Assembly: GCA_003993805.1 (NCBI GenBank)
Contig: RSEF01000005.1
Location: 14,371,337-14,435,336 of the forward strand
DNA length: 64,000 bases
Direction: 5' to 3'
DNA from: Himantopus leucocephalus
Lineage: Eukaryota; Chordata; Aves; Charadriiformes; Recurvirostridae
Part shown: positions 48,284 to 60,000 of the stretch, piece by piece
Position numbering within the stretch: position 1 is the first letter of the stretch
Layout: every line of letters begins with the position of its first letter
Translations under genes and position numbers: made by a program
Notes under the pieces: model-generated
Told to the model about the DNA's origin: nothing
The model's input: only the letters and a program-made list of their open reading frames with translations
Databases searched by the model: none

Positions 48284-48299
48284 GTAAGCTTACCAAAAT

Positions 48300-51200
48300 C
48301 AGCATTGTTATTTTCAGATACAGTGTCTTACCTTGCTACTGTTGATAAAAAGAGACATCACTGTTTATGAAAGACTGAATTCAGTCAAACCACTCTGGTT
48401 TGTATCTGTCCAGAAGAAAGGCAGGAAAGTGAATCTTTCAAACTGAAGAGCTGATGCATAGCTAATCCAATTTAATTAACTGTGTGTCTAATAACGTTTC
48501 CTTTTTAAATACAATTTACAATGTTTTTCTTGGAAAACAGTAGCTTATAGATTTAGCAATGGCCTAAGCATGACCTGAGCTTTTCCTGTAGCCTTACCAG
48601 GAAGTGATACCCGCTAAGTTTAGAATTTGGAAGAAAACTGGTAAAAACCAAGAACAAAATACTGACTCCAAAACCAACACAGAGAAGAGTGTTAGAATGG
48701 GACCATACTCTTATAGTCCTTAAAGTGATGATAAAGACTTTCTGCTGATTCTATAACTTAACAAATACTACAAGCTTATAGTGATAATTATTACTGTGAT
48801 AGGTTTTATTATAACGTATGTCCATGTTTATTGCAGGCTGTCCAGAACTGTATTGTGGTGCATCAAAATAAGGTCCTAGCTTTAATTTCTTATTTATCAC
48901 CAGCAACGACACAGGAGCAGAGAAATGACTCTTGCCTTTCAGATTCCTGGATGAGTTTGCAATATTGACAGTATACATACTCATTTAGAGGTCATATTTT
49001 TTGACAGGTAGTGAAGTGATGCCCTTTTCGCACTTCCTCAGTATACAATGACTTTAAATTGGCCACTTTCAACAAAAAGTGACCAATATATATTATCTGT
49101 TATCTATATTAGCAGCTAATGAGAAACAGAGAAATCGAAGGGAAATTGTGGGGTTTTTTGGCTTTGTTTCTTTTTTTTAAAGAGGTACACACAGGGGCAA
49201 AAGATGCTCTGGTTTCCCTGAAGGATCCCACCCTTTCCTAAGCCAGTTCCTCCACCTCTATCAGGAGTAGTGCTGCTGTATGTCCATAGATTTCAGTAAA
49301 GACAGCTCCTTTCTGGGCTTCTGAAATCCTGGTCAGAAGCAAGAGCAAGATCTCAGTACCGCATTGATGGCCAACATAGGGGCAGACTCCAGCAGATGAG
49401 AACACAGTGCTGGTGACAACAGGGAATTTGAGCACTGGGTCTAGAATTTAGTGCTATGGGGACAACACAGCAGGTGACATTAACAGCAATCAACTTTTGT
49501 GAGAAACATGGGGCAGAGAGACAGGAAAAATCCAGGGATCTGAGGCAGACCAGAGGTGCCAGGGCGATTTTATGAGTAATGAGAGAATAAATGACTTTGT
49601 GGTAAGAGGGATGAAAGGAAAGGATACAGTTTGGGGCTTATAGATACTTTAGGATAAGACACAGGAGGATGGGAGCTCTACAGTGGAAGGAGGTCTAGAT
49701 TAAGGAGGGAGGTCTACTACAAGAGAGTTGGTAGAAATGCAGTGGCCTGGAGCCTCGTGCATGTAGCTACTGCTTAAAGAAAAGTGCTGCCTTTTCCCCA
49801 ACACACGTATTTTGTGTCCTACTTTTGATGCTAGGGAACATAGTAGCCTGATCCAGAAGTATCCTAGGTCCCTAAAGTAATAACTGCACCTTGACCATAA
49901 AACCTTCAATGGCCTCATGAACTGAGAGTTGAAAGAATTCTTATTATTTTCCTTGTTAGTTGTGAACTGCATGTTGATGTGTGTAAGATTTAGTTACTAT
50001 TAGAAACATCCTTATTTATATAATTTTAACTTGGCTATTGTAATGAATTTAAATAATTTATTTTTATATACAAAAGCTACTACCACTTCTTAAGAGAGCT
50101 TATCAGCTATGTCGTGGGTAGATTCTAGCACATATTAAAAAATAGTCCCAAATTTGGAATAATTTTAGAATAGCTGTCACAGTTTGGTTCAAGAAGCTCA
50201 TAAATGCTGTATTCAAGTCCAACATATAATTTAAGCAGACAATCTCCACAGTCCTGAAATGGAAACACTTGCTATACTTTAAAAGCTTTCATAAGGGAAA
50301 AGTGTTATCAAATTATTCTTTCTATTCTCTAGAATGCTCAGCTAAAACAGAACTGCATTTTAAATGAAACCAAGGACAGAAGAGTAATGCATTCAAGCCA
50401 TTTGTTATGCTAAAAAAACCCTAATTAAAATTGCAAAGTATGTACAAAAAAAAAATCTGCAAACTGCCTTTTTTTTCTGTACACTTCCTTTGAAGGAACA
50501 CTATTTTTAGTTTACCAATTGAAACAAATATTTCATAGACGAAACCTCCTAGAATGGACACTCAGAAGAGTGAGGTGTTCCAACACATATTTTGAACTCA
50601 CTGCAAGTTCAAGAGATTCAATACCCTTTCCCAGTATGTACAAATATTTCTCAGTTATTCAGTCTCAGAAAGAACGACAGCAGAAGAACTAATGCTGTAA
50701 CGTTTTCTGATTTAAACAAAAGGTTTAAATCAAAGCCTCAGTCTCATTCAGGTTTTACCTAATTATTTGTAGAACTTATGAAGCAACACAAACTTAGTAT
50801 TTCAAAGACCTGACTTCCCCTTCCCCCCTTGCTATGTAAATATACAATTAAAATTATACTTGCAAATAAAATGTCAGGAAACCTGACGGGCCACATACTG
50901 GCTACTCCTACTTTGCATGGCATCACACATTTGGGTTATGAATCACCAAAGTCAGGTTGATGAACAAGCATCAGGCTATTCATCTGAGAACCAGACGCTT
51001 CGTAGCAAATTTCCTATTCGAAACGGAGGAACAATGCTGGCAGAAGTCCCAGAACTGCTCACACCACGAAAGCAACAATGTGACAACAGCATGGCAGGTT
51101 TATGATAAATATTTCAGAAATGTGTCTCTTAGCAAGAAAGGATTAATATAGACCTTGGGGACAAAAATATTCCCAGTAGTGTCTAAGTTGGCATCTCTTT

Positions 51201-54200
51201 TACGCAAAATATAAAGCACAGTGCAGAGGGTAATTTCTGTTTGTTTGAACGCAAATTTGTTGTTATTAGGACCAAAATAAATTGTAATTAATTTTATGGT
51301 CTTTCACTGGAAAAATCTGAAGAAAATTTATTGTTCTGCAAAGCTCATCTGCCCATTCTTTTCCAGGATTTTTAATATGCATCCAGTGCCAACAAGCAGG
51401 AAGGAAAATCACCTTGATAGGACATGGGTGAACAGTTCACCACCACCATTTCCACCATTTCATTTCAATATATGATTTAGCAGTTTTCACTTAACGGGGA
51501 ACAGAGGTTATACACAGGACACTAAAATGCAGAGGAACCTTGCAAACCCAAGAGACACTCCATTCAAGTCTGTTTTGCTAGTCACCATCATGAACTTCTG
51601 TCCCCAAGTAAATAACAAATAAACCCCTCAATAAAACAACAGACAAAAGAATATTTACAACATTCAGGTACAGTAAAAAAACCTACTGTCAAAACTGTAA
51701 ATGCTTCTGTGTGTATGGAGCGAACATTGCTTAATGCAAGCCCCCTCTCTGTCAAACTGGTAACGAACGTGAGATTGTACTATTCGGCTGTACATCAAGA
51801 ACAGCTGTCTAAAAAGTAAAAAAAGCACTAACTAGATCAAGTTACAATCTGGAGGAGCTTTACTGAACATACAATACGGATTATTTTTTTCCTTTATATA
51901 AAATGAAGGCCCTGCACTGCTAACTCAGGCTCACAACGGCTTTAAAATTCACTAACATCACTGTTAGCATTTCGGAGGAACTACGTGAAAATTACAGCCT
52001 AAGAAGCAGCTGTCCTTCACAGTGAAGTTACACTTAAAAGAGTGACATCTCCAGTGTGTTTTTTTTGCTTTTCTCTACAATATTTAAAATCAACATTCAC
52101 TCAACATTAGGCAACGTAAAAAAACATACTAGAGAGAGCAAGCTGGTGAACAGTGTGCTCTGACAAAAGCACAGGTATTTCTGTAATGAAGATGCTTTAC
52201 AATGAGGTTCTAAGAGCACTATTTATTAGTAATGTTATAATTACCACAATTTAGTCTCTTAATGTTTATTTTAGTACATATTGTTTTAAGGCAACATTGG
52301 TAGTAATGAATTCATGTTACTTCCCTGCTGGCGGGGGAAGAAAGAGAGGTCTTTAAAAGGAAAAAAGAAAAAGACAAATATTTTAACATAAGTTTTTGCT
52401 ATCCATTAAGGTTCAAGCACAATTAGATCATAAGACACTGAACACTATCTACACACTGCTCTCTGTTATTCGGATAAATAAAATACCGTAAAGTGATTTT
52501 TGTGTTTTGGACTATTTCATGCACCACAGCTCCAGGTGCCTCTTTTTTGGCTAACCCTACATATAGTTTTAGGCTTTTGGACTGCCTCTACAAATGCAAA
52601 AATGTTGATTCTTTATGCACAGGAAGACTGAACTCAATAAATATATCGGTATGTATAAGGCGTACATGTTCCAATGCACTCAGTATTACATTTTGAAACT
52701 AGAGAGAAAAATAAATGGTATTATAGTCAGAGTAGCAAGGAATACCTAAATAAAAGAGCAAGACACATTATGTTAAAAAAAGATGAGTGACAAAAACTGG
52801 TAACTCAAAACAACCCTTGATATTAACCCAGTCATACAAATTCAAGGCCAGTCATCTTTGATCATACAGACATTTTTGCATTATTTAGTATATACAGTTG
52901 GACTCAACTGTCACCTTTAAAGAAAGGTACAGAGTTCAAACATATTGGCACTTTACGCAGCATGGCGGCATTGTGCACAGGACAAAACTAGCATTTGTTA
53001 CTAAACCTGGGCAAAGCTCTTCATTGACACTATGTTTAATTTGTCATACGGATTGCTCTTCTTGGTGAGCACTGGAACTATTCTCTCTTGCCTGCTCTCT
53101 TCCTCCAGAAATGCTCCAATTCCATTCTGTGACAGTAATCCATTAAATATTGGCTGAAGTTTGCACTTTTTCTAAGCTAGCTATTTCTTCTTTTAGTTAC
53201 TTATATTTCTACAAGTGAATTTTTTTTAAAAAAAGAATTTAACTAAATGATTAGACATTTAATGAGAATTCCACTACCGGCCTACAAGAGCCCATAACGC
53301 ACAGTGAGAAGGCGGTAGTTTGACAGGAAAGCTACTGATCCAGATCTTTACCTAAATTTACTCAGCTATTGACTCTTAAGAGAGTTACACCCGTTACACT
53401 GATGGTAAGCTTGATCTGTGTCCAAAACAGTAGCAGAACACCAAAAAAGAAGCTAGCTAAGAGCTCTGACTTCACCACCAAGTGAAATCAAGTACTTATT
53501 AGCCCAAGCAGAGCACCCAAAATGGAGACATTGACAGAGCACATCCCTGTAACTCGAGAGCCAGTGTAACTGTTGACAAACCTTTTTTTGCTCTTTTGTC
53601 AACCAACATCGCTTGCCCATAGATCACAGCTTAAGGAATTCCTGGATCCTTCCGTAACCTCACCTAGACACCACTCAAACCCACCTGGTGGGTCAATGGA
53701 GACAGATGCACAAACTCAAACCAATGAACAAACTAGTGGTTATTTTTGTACGTGTCTCTGCTATTGACACCATAAATGTCAATGAAACAATGTGATTTAT
53801 AGTCACAACAGAAAAGCTGCTTGCAATGTTCATGAAAACACATATTAGCTATGGGCATGAGTAGAGTACAGGACTGTGCAAACAAAATGTCATTAACCTT
53901 CTTGATCATATTTTTGAAACAAGAGCTAGAATAATAAGCCATTAAACACTTTAATCTACCTTATGTTCCAAAAATAACACATTTTACAACTGATGAGTTT
54001 AAGTTACAAGTGTGTGTTGCAAGCACGGTATTACTGGTTCTGCTGATCTGCGCCTATATGCAGAGGGTCAAATTCATTTTTTTGTCACACTGATTTAAAT
54101 CTGAATTATTTCTCCAGCTCTCAATGAATTGGCCTGGATTTTGTCAGCATGATATAATGAGGGTTTAGTTTCTCCTAATTTAGCGATCACAGGTTTTCTG

Positions 54201-56680
54201 ATAATTCTCTAATTATCACCTGAGAGTAAAGTTTAAACAATGCTTTGAATTGACCCACTGACAGCTGGGTAATACGTGATAGTTAAAAGACACACAAATG
54301 ATGGGGAAATCTTCGCAGCTCCATAGATGGCACTAAACTACCCTGACACGGCTGTATTTCAAAGAGACGCATCTTCCTCACCCTGAAATTTTCCTGTGGT
54401 CAAAAATCCTATGATACATCACATACTTTAGAAAGCCAACACAAAACAGAGCTTTGAGAAAGATTCACAACGGAAACAACTACAACTCCATCACCATGGT
54501 GCCATCATCCTGCACGGTCTCAGCAGTCCCTCCAGTTTGGTCCTGCTTTTGCTGGCAATAGGGTGTATTTCCCAGTGTAAGAGCCACGTGCATCTCAAGT
54601 ATTTTCTCATGTCATGTGCTGATCACTCTGATATATTTAATATGAGTGCAGTGAGTATGTATTAAAGGGAGCATACGGCAAGAAACCCTGTGGTTGTACT
54701 ACGCATGCGTAAACAAGTTTGGAATGTCACTTTGAGGGTAACCACTCGTATCAAAGCGATCACTTAATTTTGCAAAATTAATCTAAAACCCTTCAGCAAT
54801 AAAATGATAACACAAGCACAAAATATTTAGGAAACACTTGGCTCTATATGCACTCGTAATCTTTTCTTCTTTAACATGAATCATGGTGGGAAAGCAGTCT
54901 CTTAATTCCTTCAAATTTCTCCACTCTGAAGTGTTTGGCCACATCAAAACACGTAATTGTACGACATCGCAGTCACATAACCACAGCAACCAACAGCCAT
55001 GACCTAAAAGCAGGGCTGGATATTTATGGAAGACTGCCCTTTATGCAGCAATTAAGCAATTATACAGTAATTAAAGACATAAGACCTCTTCAATACATGG
55101 AATATTAGTAATTTTTGTTCGCCTTTGTTTTGTACAAAGTCCCAAGAGTATTTGCACTGACAGGAAACAAAGGCAGGAACAAGTGAGCAAACACAGACCT
55201 TAACACCAGGATTATCTAAGTGAGAATTTCTTTCTTTAAACTACCTCCAGTTCCAAAGCAGTCTGCAATAAGGATGGAGACTTAGTGCACAGAGTGAAGA
55301 ATCTATAAAATGAAGACATACATGAATGCCTAATTGGAAAGGCATAGGATGAGAAGTGAGTTTGAGTTTAGTGAATAAGCACACTGCTGATTTATGCCAG
55401 ACTTAAACAACTACTACTGGCCTCCTGACTAAGAACACCACTGCCATATTCCATGGATAAAGCACTTCTAGAATTGCTTAGTATGCAAAAGAAACCCCTC
55501 TCTGGTTCCAACTGCAATTATTAATCTTCTAATACTAAACCAGCTAGACTCGGTGTAGTCAATGCACAGGGAAGGAAGGACAATGTGGTAACAATGCCCA
55601 CTTCTCATTAAGGCATTCGTTAAACTCCAGATTACTGGCCAGTTAAGCAAACATAACAACCCTTGATGGAAGCAGTAGGTGAAGTGCTGCAAAGTACAGA
55701 GTACTCTGCCATTGCCTAAAATGAGGTTTTGAATACTCCAGTAACTAAAAGTCCTAAGATAAAGACAAGACGCTTTCTAAGCAGATGATTTACTGATTAA
55801 AAAAATAAACAAGTTATATATGAGAAGTAATAGTGCAATTGCCCATTCACAGGTATATTTTTTACTTCAGTTATTTTTAAAAATATTCCTTTTGTATTTT
55901 CTGAAATAATTCCCTATTTTTAAAACCATAAAGGCAAAACAGAGTCAGCTGTTCCAGATGCAAGCAGCTCTCCATCACACATTATCAGCCAGTATCTGTC
56001 CTCAAGCTAACATTTAGAGTATTTTTTTAAAGAATTAAAGGAAAGAGAAGATATGGACAAACACGTAATTCTTCCTCTCAAGCGGATGGAATTCAAAGCA
56101 AAGACATAAAGAAGGTGCATATGTTCTGCTGAGGATACCTGAAGAGGTACGGAATAGGAAGATAAATATTCATACTCGCTTTTAAAGTACTAAATATTAC
56201 GCATCCCACTGGAGTTCACTGCCTAGAAAAAACAACCAAAGGGAGTGAAATAAGAAGCTGTCCAAACTTTTGCCAAAGCCTGAAGGTGAAATTATTTTCT
56301 TTTTCATGGTTAACAAGTCATTTTAAATAAATTAAAAAGTTCTATCCTTACCCTGGTCCTCCCCACAGGGAGGCAAGGAAGAAAGGACTGACTTATCTCT
56401 AACACCCCCTCTCGTATGCTTCACAATCACTGTATACAACACTTAAATAGACTGATACTTGAAAACTTCTGTATTCAGAAGTCTGATGATCGAAACCTTC
56501 ACAAGCTAATTAAATGCACCAACTAAGAATGGAAGGAGAGACTAACACCTTTCAACTAGTACTGGACAAGCGTAAGCACTGTTTCTTTACTAGTTCTGCA
56601 CATCCATATCAAGAAAAGGCAGCTGAGAATGAGGGCTGGTGACAAAGGTCAGCCCTGACTTAGGTAGGTATGAATAAGGT
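48300..56680. other. Non-coding, nothing firmly recognised
   Basis: AT-rich, small open frames only, and one weak ancient repeat at 54.07 kb. No exon of a known gene was identified. Confidence 0.55.
54070..54145. repeat. Possible ancient amniote CR1/L3-type fragment
   Basis: Text of the type GGTCAAATTCAT...CACACTGATTTAAATCTGAA...GAATTGGCCTGGATTT matches the remembered pattern of sauropsid degenerate repeats (GGCCAAATTC / TTACACTGATTTAAATC). Confidence 0.4.
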
Positions 56681-56689
56681 TTTCCCATT

Positions 56690-57217
56690 TCTGATTCAGG
56701 TGTGGAATCTGGCATTTCAACTTGTTGAATTTCACGCCATTAATCATAGCCCAGTGCTCCAATCTACCAAGATCCCTCCGCAAGGCCTCCTGTCCCTCAA
56801 AGAAATCAATAGCACCTCCCAGTTCGGTATCATCAGAAAACTTGCTAATGGTGCATTCAACTCCTGCATCCAGTTCATTGATAAATATATTGAACAGAAC
56901 CTGCCCTAGAATTGAGCCCTGAGGAACACTACTGGTGACCAGTCGCTGGCCAGATGTACATTCACTACAACCCTTTGAGCTCTGCCCTTCAGCCTGTTCT
57001 TTACACAGCACACTGTGAACCCACTCATCCCACAGCTCGACAACTTGTCCAGAAGGATGCTGTGAGGGACAGTATCAAGAGCCTCACTAAAATCCAGAAA
57101 AATTACATCCATCACCTTCCCTTCATCCACTAGGCTGGTGACCGCATCATAGAAGGATATCAAATTAGCTAAACAAGACCTTTCCTTTGTGAACCCATGT
57201 TGACTGTGCCTGATGAT
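56690..57217 (-). mobile_element. CR1 LINE fragment (reverse-transcriptase core), frameshifted, cut by gap
   Basis: Minus-strand reading in order: HGFTKERSCLANLISFYD (from about 57200), VIFLDFSEALDTVPHSILLD, KLSSCGMSGFTV, GRAQRVVVN, then a frame change near 56.93 kb, SVPQGSILGQVLFNIFIN, CTISKFSDDTELGGAI and NGVKFNKLKCQ. These are CR1 reverse-transcriptase fingers and palm. The catalytic box reads FSDD where CR1 normally has FADD. The 3' part of the element is missing, so this is an internal remnant; the 5' side runs into the 100-N gap. Confidence 0.92.
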
Positions 57218-57317
57218 NNNNNNNNNNNNNNNNNNNNNNNNNNNNNNNNNNNNNNNNNNNNNNNNNNNNNNNNNNNNNNNNNNNNNNNNNNNNNNNNNNN
57301 NNNNNNNNNNNNNNNNN
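57218..57317. other. Assembly gap (100 N)
   Basis: Exactly 100 N, of unknown true size, inside a CR1 element on its left side. Confidence 0.98.
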
Positions 57318-59370
57318 GTGTTGTGAGTGTAGGCCCTTGCTGAACATTAGGGTGTTTCTTTCAAGGTTCTCTGATGTCTCTATGTTCTTTGTAACAGCAT
57401 CAGATGGGGTTTTTAGCTTAGACACAGCACTATTGCTCTCATCCTTTTATGAACTGTAACACCGACTTGTCATCTCCCATTCATCCTTGTGTTCCAGGAG
57501 GACTGCTCTCAACTCAGTGCTCATCTTGCACCTTCCTTCCTTCCTCAGTAGTCGGAAAACCTGGAGATGTTGTCTCTCAGTACTGACATATATGTCTTTC
57601 TTCAGAAGCATTGAAATTTGGGGATGTATTATTTGAAAAGCTACCTAAATCATTTTGAAATAAGCCTTCCATGTTGAAAAAGACCCGAAGCAGATAATCC
57701 CATTGACTTAGCCTGAGGACTAGACTTCTCAGTACGAAGGTCTCTTTAGAAACTTGGTCAGGACTTTCCAGGAAAGAACATCTCTTTTCCTCCTGGCAAT
57801 GATGATAATCCCCTACTGTTCACAGAATGTCATTTAAATTACTTAGAGACTTTCGAGTTGCTCGTGGATGACTCTTGATGAAGATTGGCTTCAGCTATAG
57901 ATTTGGAAAAATATTCACAGGGAAGTTCAATTGTTAGAACTAGTCAGCAATTTGTTGTGAATTTCTGAGAGGGGAGAGCTGTCAAAAAAGAAATCTGGCT
58001 CATCTTCAAAAAAGCTTTTACAACACAGTCTGTTTTGATCTATGGCTCAACTGAAAAAAAAAACCTGAGAAAAAAAGATCTGAGATAGTTAAAATGTCCC
58101 TGTCAACATTTTTTTTAAATAAAGAGAGCTTTCATGTTCAGGCAACACTTTGTAATGAAGTACAAGCTAACCTATCTTGGAATTTGAAAACCAGCTTTTA
58201 AAGTGCTTTGATTGACCAAAACTGGAGCATTGTTACATTTTTATTTGAAAATCCTCTTTTGATTTTTTTTTTCCTACCCCCATCTTCTGGGATGGGAATG
58301 ATTTCTGAAATCATCTATGTTTTCACAGAACAAAAAGACTCTCACTCGGCTCTTGAATCTGTTCAGTAGCTGAGGATCAGCCCCATACAGTTCTATGAGC
58401 CCCTTGAAGTGTTAACCTGATACTCCGTTGAAGTGTGGGTTAGCTATATCACTTTCAAAGCAAGCGGAGATGTAGGGCCACATTCTGATGTCTGTACTCA
58501 CGCTGAGGTAGGGCCTTGTGCTGCCTAGAAGTCACACCAATTTCACAGAAACTATTCATGGAAGAAAGTCTTCATCAGCGTAAATAGATACTGAAAATTT
58601 TAAAAATCCTTGCTTACCGTACACGTGGACAAGATGCAGAAGAATTCACTGATGTTACGCTTTATTTTAAGGATCAAAAGCTGCAAGAAAATGTAGTCTT
58701 TCTCTCCAGCCCCTGCTCAGCCACGTATGCTTTTTTTTAATGTTATTTTGGAAAGAGGAACATATCTTGCATTCGAAAGGTTTAGTTTATGTGGAGTTCA
58801 ACATTATATTGACTTTCAAATCGTATTGCACATAGGAGCTTATTATCTTTTGGCTTCAATGGCAAACGTATGTATTCTGAAACCATGGAGGATGTTTTCA
58901 AAAAACTTCTGAGTTGCAGTGGATCTGTTTCAGTTGCTCTTTTACTGAGAGATTGGTCCTTAAGGGCATAGTCCACTTCTGAAGAGAGGACAGTGGGCAA
59001 AGTGGAGACTTAGCATTGGGAGGTTTGTGTATATTTTACATGCTACTGACTCTCAAAACCTTGCTAACGTCCAGCAAGCTTGTCATTTGAGGAAAGCTGG
59101 TACAATTGAACTTGCTTGGGAAATGTTACGATAACTTTTTGAATATTAAGCTTTTTGAAATGGATCTATTGATATATTTTGGATTCTTAAAATCAGCTGG
59201 ACTCTGATTTGTTAAAATCATGCACAAAGCCTGCATTTATAGTATGGCTTAGTTCACTGTATGCTGTGAATGTAATATTTTTTTGGAAGTATAGCTGGAA
59301 AAATTGAATATACTGTTGTACGTCAGCTGTTTATAATCAAAGAAATATGTTTAAAAGAGTTGTAGGACCT
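57318..59370. other. Non-coding, one weak ancient repeat
   Basis: No exon or RNA gene recognised. CR1 similarity does not obviously resume to the right of the gap. Confidence 0.5.
58455..58595. repeat. Possible ancient amniote CR1/L3-type fragment
   Basis: GGGCCACATTCTGATGTCTG, then CACACCAATTTCACAGAAAC, ATTCATGGAA and CATCAGCGTAAATAGA, in an order like the sauropsid repeat whose fresh copies read ATTCTGATCT...ACACCAGTGTAAAT. Confidence 0.4.
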
Positions 59371-59380
59371 TTATAAACTA

Positions 59381-59940
59381 TGCATGCAAATTACTTTTGG
59401 AATAGCTTTATTACATTCAGTTGTGACTGCCATTGCTTTGGGTAACTATTCAAATCCATTGTTATGAATTAATTACAACCATAATATAGCCTTTTGATAC
59501 ATTTAACTTCACTTATATCAGCTAATCAAAGGCGCATGCACGTTATGCTGCCACAGAACATGGAATGATTAATTTTTAATGTTATGTTTATTTCTCTAGG
59601 GAGTGGTTTTTTTCTAAAAATAGCATGCAAACTGTTTAAAAACTGAAGAGATTTGATTGGACTTCAAAAGTATTTGTGTCCTCTTTGCAGCAAGAACAAC
59701 AAGTGAAATATTTGAAAGAAATTGGCAAGGAAGTGAACTTCTGGTCCATGCACTTTAACTCCCTTGGGAGTGTGCTGTTCATTTGCTAATACACACAACA
59801 CATCATTTGTACGAAAGATGCCAATTCCTGCTGTGTTTCTCTGTTTTTCTTTCATTTGCATGCAAACACGCAGTACTTGAGTTCTACAAATTTAACTGCT
59901 GTGATCCATGGGAAAATCTGCTGCATTTGCATGCATAAAT
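59381..59940. promoter_or_regulatory. Cluster of octamer (ATTTGCAT) and GCATGC motifs
   Basis: Exact octamers occur at 59384-59391 (ATGCAAAT), 59854-59861 and 59925-59932 (ATTTGCAT), with a near match at 59625 (ATGCAAAC). GCATGC occurs five times (59382, 59534, 59623, 59858, 59929). TTTGCATGCAAA at 59855-59866 is a perfect palindrome. The octamer is the POU-factor site; TGCATG is also the RBFOX RNA motif if the region is transcribed. Confidence 0.35.
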
Positions 59941-60000
59941 ATGCAGGCTTTCAAACAGGAAAAATTCATATTAAAATATGTGTACATCTATATGTACTCA

